Shown here piece after piece: positions 14,101-21,755 of a DNA stretch of 26,054 nt; the stretch's first letter is position 1; every line of letters begins with the position of its first letter. Position numbers and translations under genes: made by a program. The notes beneath the pieces are model-generated. The model was not told the origin of the DNA. It did no database searches and saw nothing but the letters and a program-made list of their open reading frames with translations. The stretch is from Candidatus Methanomethylophilaceae archaeon (lineage in GTDB: Archaea; Thermoplasmatota; Thermoplasmata; Methanomassiliicoccales; Methanomethylophilaceae), in NCBI GenBank assembly GCA_007116915.1, contig SKHQ01000021.1, positions 1-26,054 on the forward strand, written 5' to 3'.

Positions 14101-16352
14101 TCATCCGGAAGCGTTCCCTTTTCATGAAGGCAGGGTATTCCTTCTGGATCGGTCTCGCCACCCTTCCAACGTCCTCCTGACAACAGGTCGCCCACCGGTC
14201 TGAAAAGCAAAAGTCTGTCCCGGTTGTCTGACAACGCCTTTACAAATCCCAGTTCGTATACCAGTCTTTTATGGCCGATCTTCCGCCTGCTTTTTGAAAG
14301 GATGTTCTGCCTTAGAGTCCGCCAGCGCCGATTTTTGTGTGGTATTCTTTTTTGGGACAATGACTCGAACTCATCAATATGCTCGACCGGAATCTCAAAT
14401 ATTGAAGGATGGAAGAAAGAGTCAACATGAGACAGCAGTCTCCTGTGTCTTCTCAGTGAGATCCTCAGCACGGCTCCTATGGCACCGAGGGCCGCTGAGA
14501 CGTCATCATTGACATCCGTACGCATCAGGCTGGGTCCATTTCCCCACTCGAGTCGGTCCTTTGACTGCTCAAGAGCCCTCAGGTCTTCAATCATGTCCTC
14601 CGCCATCCAGTCGTTCTCATCCCAATCGTTGTTCTTCAAGGTCTCCTCATCGACAGGAGGCGATTCCGCCAGTAGTTTGGCGGCACGCAGCATCATTCCG
14701 ACGCCGGAACTGTTATCAGCAGGCTTGATGCCATATTGCGAGGACAATCGGTTCTTGGCATCCTTGAGACGCCGCATTGAATCGACAGCGTCCTTCAGTA
14801 AACCATCGATCCTTTCCAGGTCGGGACCGAGGATCATTCCAGGCTCACAACCTTTCCAGGGATTGTTGCGAATGCTTCCCAACGCCTCCATGAGTTCCGA
14901 CCCCTCCCCCAGTCCTATCAAGGCCTGGGACCACTGGACCTCATCACATTCAGAGGGATCCTCAAGCGCAACCCTCTTCATCTGCACGCCGCGATCCAAG
15001 AAATGGGAATCAGCGGCGGCCTTCATCGAGTAAAGGTCGTAAACCGTCAGGTCCCTGACCCCTATCTCGGAATGAAGTTCCTTCACATAGCCGTTCAATT
15101 CATTCTTCAGCCGTACGAGCTCACTTAACTCCCTGTCCGCCCTCCCTTTTTCGGGAGGGTCGATATGGAGACATCTTCTCAACTCATCAAGGAGTGCGGA
15201 CTTCCGCATCTTATCGCTGTGTATCTCAAGACAATAGTCTCCCAGACCACAGGAGTCCAACCTGTTCTTGACGACCTCCAATGCCGCCATCTTCTCACTA
15301 ACGAAAAGGACCTTACGACCATCGGCGATCAACTCGGCGATGATGTTGGCGATTGTCTGGGACTTTCCGGTCCCTGGCGGTCCCTCCACCAACAGGCAGG
15401 AGCCCTTCTTGACGGTCTCAATGACCGCAGTCTGTGATGAATCGGCATCCAGTATGCTGTATGATTTGAAAGGGTCGACCTTCTCATCGACCTCATGCTC
15501 CTCTATGGAATCGTTGTTACTCAGGAGGACAGGATTGAATATGGATCTGACCAGGTCTCCTCCGCGGGATAGTGACATGTTCACCGGGTCAAGGTCGCGG
15601 TACATGATGAAGCGACGGAAGTTGAAGACATCGAGATGCATCTCATCGAACACCCTCCAGCCTTTCCGACCTTCTATCGTCTCCACAACCTGGTCGAGGT
15701 AGCGGTCAATATCGTACTTGGACTCCGGCATATTGAGCTCAGGGAGGGAAAGGTCGCCTTCAGCGATGAGGCGCGCTTGCAGTGTCAGATTGGTGGTGAC
15801 CTCGTCGCCTGTCCATGTGACCCTGAACTCCCTTGTCCTGCCCATCCTCCTCAATTCCACCGGAATCAAGATGAGTGGAGCCTTCATCCATTTCTTACCC
15901 AGCCTACCCTCGCTGTAATGGAGGAATCCCATTGCAAGATAGAGCACGTGGAAACCCTGCTCCTCGAAAATGGCACGGGACCTGTTGTATATGTTGAACA
16001 ACCGGTCTTCCAACTCATCCTTGTTGTACAGTGTGATTAATTCGACTTCAGAATTGGTATCCTGGTCCTGCTCGGGCCTCACGGAAGAATGTCTTCTCTC
16101 CATGACCACTGCTTCAGGTTCCTGTCCCCTCTCCCATACGTTGGTCTTTGCGGGTGAACCTTTCTTCTTGCCGCTGGATCGGAATCTTAATGAACGCCCC
16201 TGTGTCACCAGTGCGTCGAACATCTCTCGTGGCGAGCCGTCCGTGAGGGAAATGGTCCTATTCAAAGGACGATGGTTCAGCAGACCGCTCCTGGTGCTCT
16301 GATCCAACAACCTGCATCGTATGGCCTCCATCTCCTTCTCTATGTCCGGCAT
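11178..16352 (-). CDS. Giant DUF4011 - SF1 helicase - Vsr/MTES_1575-like nuclease - DUF3320 protein
   Basis: A 1724-residue multidomain protein. In order: a DUF4011-like N-terminal region (about 5-270); an SF1/Upf1-like helicase core with Walker A GPPGTGKS (324-331), Walker B FDEASQ (D1127, E1128), motif III GDTKQLPPTQFF and motif VI VLMTRAREK (about 1365-1373); a PD-(D/E)XK-type nuclease domain (about 1421-1520) with RIDLAVVD (D1451) and IESDGPQYH (E1468, D1470); a DUF3320-like segment (about 1572-1635); and a basic C-terminal tail domain. Some 700 residues, probably helical, separate motifs I and II, a family feature. Such proteins are assumed to unwind and cut DNA, and relatives occur among suspected phage-defence genes. 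Here it stands alone between carA and pelota. Start ATG 16352 follows an ATTTATC box by about 30 bases. Function is inferred. Confidence 0.85.
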   Translation of the reverse strand: MPDIEKEMEAIRCRLLDQSTRSGLLNHRPLNRTISLTDGSPREMFDALVTQGRSLRFRSSGKKKGSPAKTNVWERGQEPEAVVMERRHSSVRPEQDQDTNSEVELITLYNKDELEDRLFNIYNRSRAIFEEQGFHVLYLAMGFLHYSEGRLGKKWMKAPLILIPVELRRMGRTREFRVTWTGDEVTTNLTLQARLIAEGDLSLPELNMPESKYDIDRYLDQVVETIEGRKGWRVFDEMHLDVFNFRRFIMYRDLDPVNMSLSRGGDLVRSIFNPVLLSNNDSIEEHEVDEKVDPFKSYSILDADSSQTAVIETVKKGSCLLVEGPPGTGKSQTIANIIAELIADGRKVLFVSEKMAALEVVKNRLDSCGLGDYCLEIHSDKMRKSALLDELRRCLHIDPPEKGRADRELSELVRLKNELNGYVKELHSEIGVRDLTVYDLYSMKAAADSHFLDRGVQMKRVALEDPSECDEVQWSQALIGLGEGSELMEALGSIRNNPWKGCEPGMILGPDLERIDGLLKDAVDSMRRLKDAKNRLSSQYGIKPADNSSGVGMMLRAAKLLAESPPVDEETLKNNDWDENDWMAEDMIEDLRALEQSKDRLEWGNGPSLMRTDVNDDVSAALGAIGAVLRISLRRHRRLLSHVDSFFHPSIFEIPVEHIDEFESLSQKRIPHKNRRWRTLRQNILSKSRRKIGHKRLVYELGFVKALSDNRDRLLLFRPVGDLLSGGRWKGGETDPEGIPCLHEKGTLPDEQEIIDMLRTQSWPLLAAEGDRIIAELGDGGRKEGMIDADMEEDLNALSYNAESLASSFISHPRFSEEKRLAIGSELLAELLQARRLDKRIRASRRGKSLFGPLWKSSGSDPDLLESYARWIKEFRDLSKTGELNDRSLLAVAAGESLIDAVAAAEKVAEEDANLRRSVSKLIDILNADALEAFGSTVADASHDSIRSKLNRWKGSTNQLNRWSRYMELRSSIEGTISEPVFELMDEGGLAADDVLKTFKGNYADALLKEVLASTPRLRGFVKEIHERNIGKFRDLDRRMIEANRLRVAEKVYSLRPNVGDAVSPESDMGILLGELDRKRGVMPIRRLMRQTGGLIQRLKPCFMMSPLSVAQFLDIEGVRFDVVIFDEASQVKPEDALGAIFRGDQLVVVGDTKQLPPTQFFDRITDVTEDGDEETLMSTGMESILGLCRRSFMSKTLRWHYRSRHESLIKVSNHEFYDDRLFIYPSPMQGSEDMGLSLIRIPETVYDRGGSGENRLEAKHVAQMVREHYRKHPEKSLGVGTFNVRQQEAVLREIEELVRAEPSLEAKFNHSSEERLFVKNIETIQGDERDVIIVSVGFGYDSEGRMSNNFGPVNQEGGERRLNVLMTRAREKCVIVSNFLPSDIRASADSPFGLRALKIFMEYAAHGKEQDAARYAQDRGGAFEEAVARYLEGMGHKVHRRVGSAGYRIDLAVVDPHEPARYMMGIESDGPQYHSSKVARDRDRIRDEILRGLGWKTHRVWSTDWYQSPDNAKRSILAAMTEAGPAMVSKSEVTPSVGAVSAEGISHLVKEYQSCPPLGMPHSPDLSAIDDRLILVAIERIVSFEGPVHRDAVMFRIRDEFGVRRLSPSMRERIKGLMTRAEVKINDEFLWPKGLKEAPPRRRIKTGLMIEWVAEEEIASALALTLTHMQGEEAEVVRMTARILGFTRMGDVIRNRIGHVLGELMEVGTVEHSPSGGLHLSKR

Positions 16353-16377
16353 GGTTCTTTTACAATGATTTCCTGTG

Positions 16378-16387
16378 GATAAATATT
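16378..16387 (-). promoter_or_regulatory. TATA box of the helicase-nuclease gene
   Basis: The minus strand reads AATATTTATC, a good archaeal TATA element, centred about 30 bases before the ATG. No Shine-Dalgarno sequence is present, so the transcript is probably leaderless or nearly so. Confidence 0.55.
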
Positions 16388-16527
16388 GTTCTCATTCCCA
16401 AGAACTATTCATGAGGGCTGTAAGATGGATACTGGGTCGCGATAAATGGCCTATAATGCATGTCTGATACGACTTCAATCGGTTAATGAAGAACGAAACA
16501 ACGATATAAGCAGGCAAGGATTGCCAT
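16388..16527. promoter_or_regulatory. Divergent intergenic region, pelota promoter
   Basis: No gene is seen here. On the plus strand GATATAAG at 16503-16510 is centred 25 bases before the pelota ATG at 16531, so a leaderless start is possible. CCTATAATG near 16450 is a second candidate. Confidence 0.45.
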
Positions 16528-16530
16528 GTG

Positions 16531-17565
16531 ATGAGACTGTTGAGCCAGGACCCTGCCGTTGGAACGGTGAGGATCCAAATCGAGAGCGAGGACGACCTCT
16601 GGCATTTATACAACGTTCTCGAGGAAGGGGATCTGGTCAGCGCTTCCACCCATCGTCGTGAGGAGAAGAAGAGCGACAAGATAAGGGCGGAGAGGACGGA
16701 GAAGAGAAGGATGACACTAGGCATCCGTGTCGAGAAGATAGAGTTCTCCGACTTTGACATAAGACTCCGTGTCCTGGGCACCATCGAGGAAGGCCAGCAG
16801 GACATAGGTCAGCATCACACCTTGAACTTCGAGACCGGTGAGACCCTCACAATCCGGAAGGACTGTTGGAGACAATCCCAGTTGGACCGTATCCAAAGAG
16901 CCGTATCTGATTCCAAACGGCCCAAGGTGGTTTTCGTGGCCATGGATCAGGACGATGCCACAGTGGCCGTGATGCGGCAGTTCGGGGTCCGTGAGCTGGC
17001 AACCATAAGGTCTATGCGGTCAGGCAAACAGTATCAGGACAAGGATGAGGGAGATTACTTCGGCGAGGTCATATCCAAGATCGCTGGTGTGACCGAAGAG
17101 GGAACTCCCATTGTAGTCCTAGGCCCCGGCTTCGCTAAGGAGCAACTCATGGAGGAGGGGAGGTCAAGGATGCCGGGGTTGTTCCGTCATGCCTACTCCT
17201 ACCACACTGGTCAGTCCGGTATGCAAGGGATAAACGAGATGATGAAAAGAGGACTCGGTACCGATGTCCTCCGGGATTCCCGTGTTGCCATGGAGGTCAA
17301 GTTGGTCGAGAGGGTTCTGGAGGAGATAGCCAAGGACGGTCCTGTGGCCTACGGCCCCAAGGAGGTCTCGGACGCCTCTGCCGCTGGTGCGGTGGAGACA
17401 CTACTCGTCCTCGATTCCTTGCTCCGTGAGAAGGATTTCGACCGTATCATCCGTGATGTCGAGGCTCAGGGTGGCGATGTGGTGGTCGTTTCCGAGCAGC
17501 ATGATTCTGGCCGGGAATTGGAGTCCATAACCGGATTGGCGGCCATACTCCGTTACAAAGTATAA
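16531..17565 (+). CDS. pelA: Pelota (aPelota), mRNA surveillance and ribosome rescue factor
   Basis: Archaeal Pelota is an eRF1 paralogue that, with EF-1A as GTPase partner and ABCE1, opens ribosomes stalled on faulty or stop-less messages. The 344-residue protein has the three expected parts: an Sm-like N-terminal domain with the hallmark DDLWHLYNVLEEGD segment (about residues 21-34), a central domain with VVFVAMDQDDATVAV, and a C-terminal eRF1_3 domain ending in an ITGLAAILRY strand. The GGQ of release factors is absent, as it should be. ATG 16531 is chosen; a GTG at 16528 has AAGGA 7 bases upstream and is the alternative. A T6 run follows the gene. Confidence 0.95.
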   Translation: MRLLSQDPAVGTVRIQIESEDDLWHLYNVLEEGDLVSASTHRREEKKSDKIRAERTEKRRMTLGIRVEKIEFSDFDIRLRVLGTIEEGQQDIGQHHTLNFETGETLTIRKDCWRQSQLDRIQRAVSDSKRPKVVFVAMDQDDATVAVMRQFGVRELATIRSMRSGKQYQDKDEGDYFGEVISKIAGVTEEGTPIVVLGPGFAKEQLMEEGRSRMPGLFRHAYSYHTGQSGMQGINEMMKRGLGTDVLRDSRVAMEVKLVERVLEEIAKDGPVAYGPKEVSDASAAGAVETLLVLDSLLREKDFDRIIRDVEAQGGDVVVVSEQHDSGRELESITGLAAILRYKV

Positions 17566-17595
17566 TGGCAAATTACGGTGGTCTCTGCGAAAAGG

Positions 17596-17601
17596 TTTTT
17601 T
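17596..17601 (+). terminator. T6 stop after pelota
   Basis: Six T start 31 bases past the pelota stop codon. The same TTTTTTATTG stretch could double as a TATA element for the following synthase gene. Confidence 0.4.
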
Positions 17602-17621
17602 ATTGTTTCGATTATGAGTTG

Positions 17622-17640
17622 TTTGCATATCAAGTGCAAA
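17622..17640. promoter_or_regulatory. Inverted repeat TTTGCA-N7-TGCAAA, candidate operator of the NifV-like operon
   Basis: A perfect 6-base inverted repeat spans 19 bases. It lies where a transcript driven from TTTTTTATTG (17596-17605) would begin, a typical place for a repressor site. It is about 85 bases upstream of the synthase ATG. Its role is inferred from position and symmetry. Confidence 0.45.
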
Positions 17641-17658
17641 ACATCATTGATTGTCAAA

Positions 17659-17674
17659 TGGCCTACCACGGCCA
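17659..17674 (+). other. Short hairpin in the leader of the NifV-like gene
   Basis: TGGCC and GGCCA are separated by TACCAC, giving a 5-base GC-rich stem with a 6-base loop inside the roughly 85-base leader. It may be chance or a small regulatory structure. No known riboswitch consensus was recognised. Confidence 0.25.
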
Positions 17675-17724
17675 GTTCCCACAGGTATGAACCGATAGAG
17701 AAGGATATGAACGGAGGATTAATT

Positions 17725-18906
17725 ATGAAAGATAACTCATTGGTCTTGGCCAAATTGAATAACCCAGTCATATTCTGCGACACCACTCTGCGTGATGGTG
17801 AGCAGGCCGCAGGAATAGTTTTCGCTAACATTGAGAAATTGAGGATAGCCAAGCTTTTGGATGAACTTGGAGTCCAGCAGATAGAGTGCGGTATCCCGGC
17901 CATGGGGGGGGATGAGAAGAAGGCCATAAGGAAGATAGCCCAGATGGGGTTGAATGCATCTGTTCTCGGTTGGAACCGCGCGTCATTGGAGGACTTGGAG
18001 CACAGTCTGGACTGTGATGTTGATTCCGTAGCGATATCAATGTCTGCTTCAGACATTCACATAGAGCACAAGCTCCGCAAGTCAAGGGAGTGGGTGTTGG
18101 ACCGTATACAAGAGGCAGTGGAGTTCGCCTCCGATCACGGCCTGTACATCTCATGCAACGGCGAGGATGCCTCCCGTGCTGATCCTGAGTTCATGGTGGA
18201 GTTCGCCAAAACCGCGGCCGATGCCGGCGCCCACCGCATCCGTTACTGTGACACCATCGGAATCGATGAACCTTTCTCCGCCTTCAAGAATGTGAAGCGC
18301 ATAGTGGACAATGTGGATGTGGATGTCGAGATGCACACCCATAACGATTTCGGAATGGCTACCGCCAATGCCGTGGCTGGCATCAAGGCCGGTGCCAAGT
18401 TCGTGAGTACCACCGTCATGGGGATAGGCGAGAGAACGGGCAACACTCCTTTGGAGGAGATAGTGATGGCCTGCAAACACCTCCTTAAGATCCATACCGG
18501 TGTGGAGACAGAGCGCCTCAAGGAAGTGGCGGAGTTCGTGGCCAAGGCCTCTGCCCGGGACATTCCTCCCTGGAAACCGATCGTGGGTGAGAACTGTTTC
18601 GCCCATGAGGCAGGTATACACACCGACGGTGTGATCAAGTACCTCAGCAACTACGAGCCCTACGCTCCCGAGGAGGTAGGCCAGACAAGAAAGATCATAA
18701 TAGGAAAACACTCTGGAAAGAGCACGATTGTATCCACACTAGCGGATAAGGGAATCAGAGTGGATGAGAACACGGCATCCATCCTGTTGGCCAGGGTGAG
18801 GTCCGCCTCAGTGAGTCTCAAGAGGTCTCTTTCACCGAACGAGCTCCTATACCTGTATCAGGACTATAAGGACGGCACGAACGTGGTAGAGAGTGCGGAG
18901 GATTGA
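17725..18906 (+). CDS. NifV/AksA-type homocitrate (or Re-citrate) synthase
   Basis: A DRE-TIM metallolyase that condenses acetyl-CoA with a 2-oxo acid. The 393-residue protein shows CDTTLRDGEQAAGIVF near residue 18 (metal-binding Asp19 and catalytic-site Arg/Asp/Glu), the HTHNDFG metal motif (H204, H206) and NGEDASR. The DGEQAAG wording is closest to NifV. Family members make homocitrate, the homocitrate homologues for coenzyme B, or citrate (Re-citrate synthase), and sequence alone does not decide. ATG 17725 has GGAGG 7 bases upstream (17713-17717). The frame is open a further 49 codons upstream, but that stretch does not look like protein. Three bases separate it from the dehydrogenase gene, whose residues point to isocitrate. 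No aconitase-type gene is between them. Confidence 0.88.
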   Translation: MKDNSLVLAKLNNPVIFCDTTLRDGEQAAGIVFANIEKLRIAKLLDELGVQQIECGIPAMGGDEKKAIRKIAQMGLNASVLGWNRASLEDLEHSLDCDVDSVAISMSASDIHIEHKLRKSREWVLDRIQEAVEFASDHGLYISCNGEDASRADPEFMVEFAKTAADAGAHRIRYCDTIGIDEPFSAFKNVKRIVDNVDVDVEMHTHNDFGMATANAVAGIKAGAKFVSTTVMGIGERTGNTPLEEIVMACKHLLKIHTGVETERLKEVAEFVAKASARDIPPWKPIVGENCFAHEAGIHTDGVIKYLSNYEPYAPEEVGQTRKIIIGKHSGKSTIVSTLADKGIRVDENTASILLARVRSASVSLKRSLSPNELLYLYQDYKDGTNVVESAED

Positions 18907-18909
18907 ACG

Positions 18910-19905
18910 ATGAAGAGCGTTGTTTTAGTCCCCGGAGACGGGATAGGTCCTGAAATAACCGAGGCTACCGTCAAGGTCATCGAGGCATTGGGAGTCGAAA
19001 TAGATTGGCAGGTCGTCGATGCAGGAGTAAAGACGATGGAGGAGTACGGACGCCCCCTGTCGCCCAAGTTCTTTCCTTTGGCCTGGGAGTGCGGTGTGGT
19101 CCTGAAAGGGCCGATAACAACGCCGATAGGCAAAGGCCACCGCAGTGTCAACATGATCATCAGGGAGCGTTTGAATCTCTATGCCAACGTGCGTTTCGCG
19201 CGTTCAATACCCGGCGTCAAGGGATTGCATGACGGAGTGGATCTGGTGATAGTCCGCGAGAACACCGAAGGTCTTTACATCGGGTTCGAGCGTGAGGCGG
19301 CGCAAGGTGTCGTGGAGAGCATCAAATTGACCACTGAGAGTGCCTGCCGCCGTATAGGGCGTTACGCTTTCGAGTTTGCTGCCAAGAACGGTCGTTCCAA
19401 GGTCACCGCATTGCACAAGGCCAACATCCTCAAGATGGGGGACGGCCTCTTCCTGCGTACCGTGGAGAGCGTCGCCAAAGGATATAACGGACTGGAATTC
19501 CAACAGATGCTGATCGATAGCGCCTGTTATCAGTTGGTGGTGAACCCGCAACAATTCGATGTCATAGTGACTCAGAATCTGTACGGTGACATCATCACCG
19601 ACCTGGTCGCAGGACTTGTCGGCGGATTGGCGATGATGCCCGGAGCCAACATCGGTGAGAACATAGCGGTCTTCGAGGCCGCCCATGGTTCGGCACCGGA
19701 CATAGCCGGAAAAGGGATAGCCAATCCATCAGGCATGATGCTGTCGGCAGCGTGGATGCTTGATTATATGGGTTTGACTGAAGAGGGGACCCGTATGAAG
19801 GAAGCTATCTACACTGCTTTGGGAGACAGTTCGGCACTGACGCCTGATATGGGTGGCAAAGGCGATACTGAGAAGTTCACCGCCGCGGTCATAGCGGCAC
19901 TCTGA
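18910..19905 (+). CDS. NAD-dependent isocitrate/homoisocitrate dehydrogenase family enzyme
   Basis: A beta-decarboxylating dehydrogenase of 331 residues. Seen: GDGIGPEI (9-16), the substrate loop GHRSVNMIIRERL with S79, N81 and R85, then R95 in YANVR, RENTEGLYIG, the catalytic Lys in LHKANI (K170), Asp residues in LYGDIITD (D227, D231) and HGSAPDIAGKGIANP. Ser and Asn at the substrate loop match isocitrate dehydrogenases, whereas AksF and isopropylmalate enzymes carry other residues there. D264-I265 in place of Lys-Tyr points to NAD rather than NADP. It is the second gene after the NifV-like synthase, with a GGAGG in the 3' end of that gene. The likely product is 2-oxoglutarate. A homoisocitrate role in coenzyme B synthesis is the alternative. 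Confidence 0.88.
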   Translation: MKSVVLVPGDGIGPEITEATVKVIEALGVEIDWQVVDAGVKTMEEYGRPLSPKFFPLAWECGVVLKGPITTPIGKGHRSVNMIIRERLNLYANVRFARSIPGVKGLHDGVDLVIVRENTEGLYIGFEREAAQGVVESIKLTTESACRRIGRYAFEFAAKNGRSKVTALHKANILKMGDGLFLRTVESVAKGYNGLEFQQMLIDSACYQLVVNPQQFDVIVTQNLYGDIITDLVAGLVGGLAMMPGANIGENIAVFEAAHGSAPDIAGKGIANPSGMMLSAAWMLDYMGLTEEGTRMKEAIYTALGDSSALTPDMGGKGDTEKFTAAVIAAL

Positions 19906-19908
19906 AAC

Positions 19909-19913
19909 TTTTT
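19909..19913 (+). terminator. Weak T5 stop between convergent genes
   Basis: T5 follows the dehydrogenase stop codon after three bases, with a second T5 at 19926-19930 inside the 3' end of the convergent ABC-F gene. It is a short but plausible archaeal stop. Confidence 0.3.
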
Positions 19914-19921
19914 CATCAATT

Positions 19922-21718
19922 CTAATTTTTCTCTTCGCTCACGAGGACCTTTTTGCGTTGGCGGCCACCGGTCTTCTTGAGTTTGTTGTTGTCGAAAGCC
20001 CACTGGTAGCTCTCCAACTCCGCCGGGGCTATGAGCACCTTCTCTCCCATCGAGTAACGACGCTGAGTCGCCCAGTTGGTGAATGATGAGACCACGCGGT
20101 ACTCATCCGCATCCTGGACCAATTCCTCCACCGGATGTCTCCCTCTCATCTCCGAGAAGGTGCCGTTGAAAGTCTTCACGCCCCCGCCCTTCACCTCGGC
20201 CACCCTGGTGCAGACGGTGTCCAACAGGTAACGGTCGTGGGTAACTATCAGTATGCTGCCCTCATAGTCATTGAGTGCCATCTCCACGGCATGACGGGAG
20301 GGGATGTCGAGGTAGTTCGTCGGTTCATCGAGTACTAGGAGGTTACTCTCTTTCAAGAGTAGCAATGAAAGGGCAACCCTCACCCTCTCCCCTCCTGACA
20401 GACTGCCGATGGGTCTTTCCACCGAATCGCCGGTGAGCAGCATGCGGGCCAGCATGGCGCGGGCATCCCCTTTGCGGTCCTGTCCCAATACCTTGAGCAA
20501 TTGTTCCTCAGCGCTCAGCTGATGGTCCAGACCCTCGTGGGTTTGAGAGAAATGCACTATCTTGGCACCCGGGGCTCTCCATATCTCGCCCTTGCAGGGG
20601 ATATCACCGATCAGTGCCTTGACCATGGTGGTCTTCCCCTCTCCGTTGGCACCGAAGACACCTATCTTATCGCCCTTTTGGATGTCGAGGTCGAAATCCG
20701 ATAATATGAGGCGGCCTCCCAGCTCGACACTCACACCATCGGCGATTATGACGTTCTTGCCTGATTTCCTGGCCGATTGGATCTTGACCTTGATATCTTG
20801 GATCTTGTCCGGTTCGTCGGGGACCTCGATACGGTCCGCCATCTTCTTTCTCGTCTTGTGGAGGGAAGAGTAAGGGTTGTCGCGGTGCTGCTCTTCAGCT
20901 ATTCGCTCTTGGCGTTTCTTCTCGTTCGCAAGTTTATGTCTCTCCTTCTCAAGACGCTCAAGGTCGGCAATCTTCTTCTTAACGAACGAGGTGTAATTGC
21001 CACGATATTCCCGGGTCCTTCCCGCCTCTATCTCCACCACTCTGGTGGCCACCTTGTCAAGGAAGTAACGGTCGTGACTTATGACCACGACGGCACATTT
21101 GCTGCGTAACAGGTAGTCCTCCAACCACTCCACCGTGTCCACATCAAGGTGGGATGTGGGTTCGTCAAGGAATAGCAGGTCACAACCCTCAGCCTGTATT
21201 ATGATCCGGGCCAATGCAACCTTGGTCCTCTCTCCTCCGCTGAGACTGCCCATCTCCCTATCCATAAGATCGATGTTGAGGCCGACCTCATTTATGGCGT
21301 CGATCTGTTTCTGCAGGTCTTCGTTCCCGCTACGGGAGACCTCTCCCTCCAGGGTTGCGTACTCGGCGGTGACCTCGTTCCAGTCGATATCCGCACCGGA
21401 GGACATCAACGCTTCAAGTTCACCCATCCTACGACGCAGAGAATCAACGACACCGTGTGGTCTGCCCAATACCTGCCTGACTGTGTCAGTCCCACCCTCT
21501 GGGAACTGGGAAAGGTAACCAATGCGTTCAGTGTACCTGTTCAACTCCCCGGTATCGGGCGTCACATCTCCCATCAGAATCTTTGTGAATGTGCTCTTCC
21601 CGGCACCGTTGACGCCGATGAGGCCGATACTATCGCCGCGGTTGATTTGGAGGTCGACTTTGACAAGCACCTTCAACGGACCGAAGGATTTGGCGATGGA
21701 CTCCGCCTTTATGAGCAT
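19922..21718 (-). CDS. ABC-F family ATPase (translation-associated)
   Basis: Two tandem ABC ATPase domains with no membrane segment, as in the ABC-F proteins that bind the ribosomal E site. Domain 1 has GVNGAGKST (about 35-43), LSGGERTK (about 159) and DEPTSHLD (about 185-192). Domain 2 has GANGEGKTT (about 356-364), LSGGERVR (about 440) and DEPTNYLD (about 464-471). A highly charged helical linker (about 240-320) joins them, the part that touches P-site tRNA in studied members. About 80 residues follow domain 2, ending in a basic stretch (KKTGGRQRKK). ATG 21718 is preferred over a TTG one codon before. The gene starts 37 bases after the histidine-kinase stop. Its substrate role (stalled ribosome rescue, antibiotic protection or other) cannot be told from sequence. 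Confidence 0.92.
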   Translation of the reverse strand: MLIKAESIAKSFGPLKVLVKVDLQINRGDSIGLIGVNGAGKSTFTKILMGDVTPDTGELNRYTERIGYLSQFPEGGTDTVRQVLGRPHGVVDSLRRRMGELEALMSSGADIDWNEVTAEYATLEGEVSRSGNEDLQKQIDAINEVGLNIDLMDREMGSLSGGERTKVALARIIIQAEGCDLLFLDEPTSHLDVDTVEWLEDYLLRSKCAVVVISHDRYFLDKVATRVVEIEAGRTREYRGNYTSFVKKKIADLERLEKERHKLANEKKRQERIAEEQHRDNPYSSLHKTRKKMADRIEVPDEPDKIQDIKVKIQSARKSGKNVIIADGVSVELGGRLILSDFDLDIQKGDKIGVFGANGEGKTTMVKALIGDIPCKGEIWRAPGAKIVHFSQTHEGLDHQLSAEEQLLKVLGQDRKGDARAMLARMLLTGDSVERPIGSLSGGERVRVALSLLLLKESNLLVLDEPTNYLDIPSRHAVEMALNDYEGSILIVTHDRYLLDTVCTRVAEVKGGGVKTFNGTFSEMRGRHPVEELVQDADEYRVVSSFTNWATQRRYSMGEKVLIAPAELESYQWAFDNNKLKKTGGRQRKKVLVSEEKN

Positions 21719-21755
21719 CAATGAGCGATGTAAGGGGTCTTATTTCAAATTGGCC

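Noticed and set aside
17578..17724. 49-codon N-terminal extension of the NifV-like synthase (GTG start)
   Set aside because: No ribosome binding site, sequence unlike the family, spans the palindrome and hairpin; the ATG at 17725 with GGAGG fits the family start.
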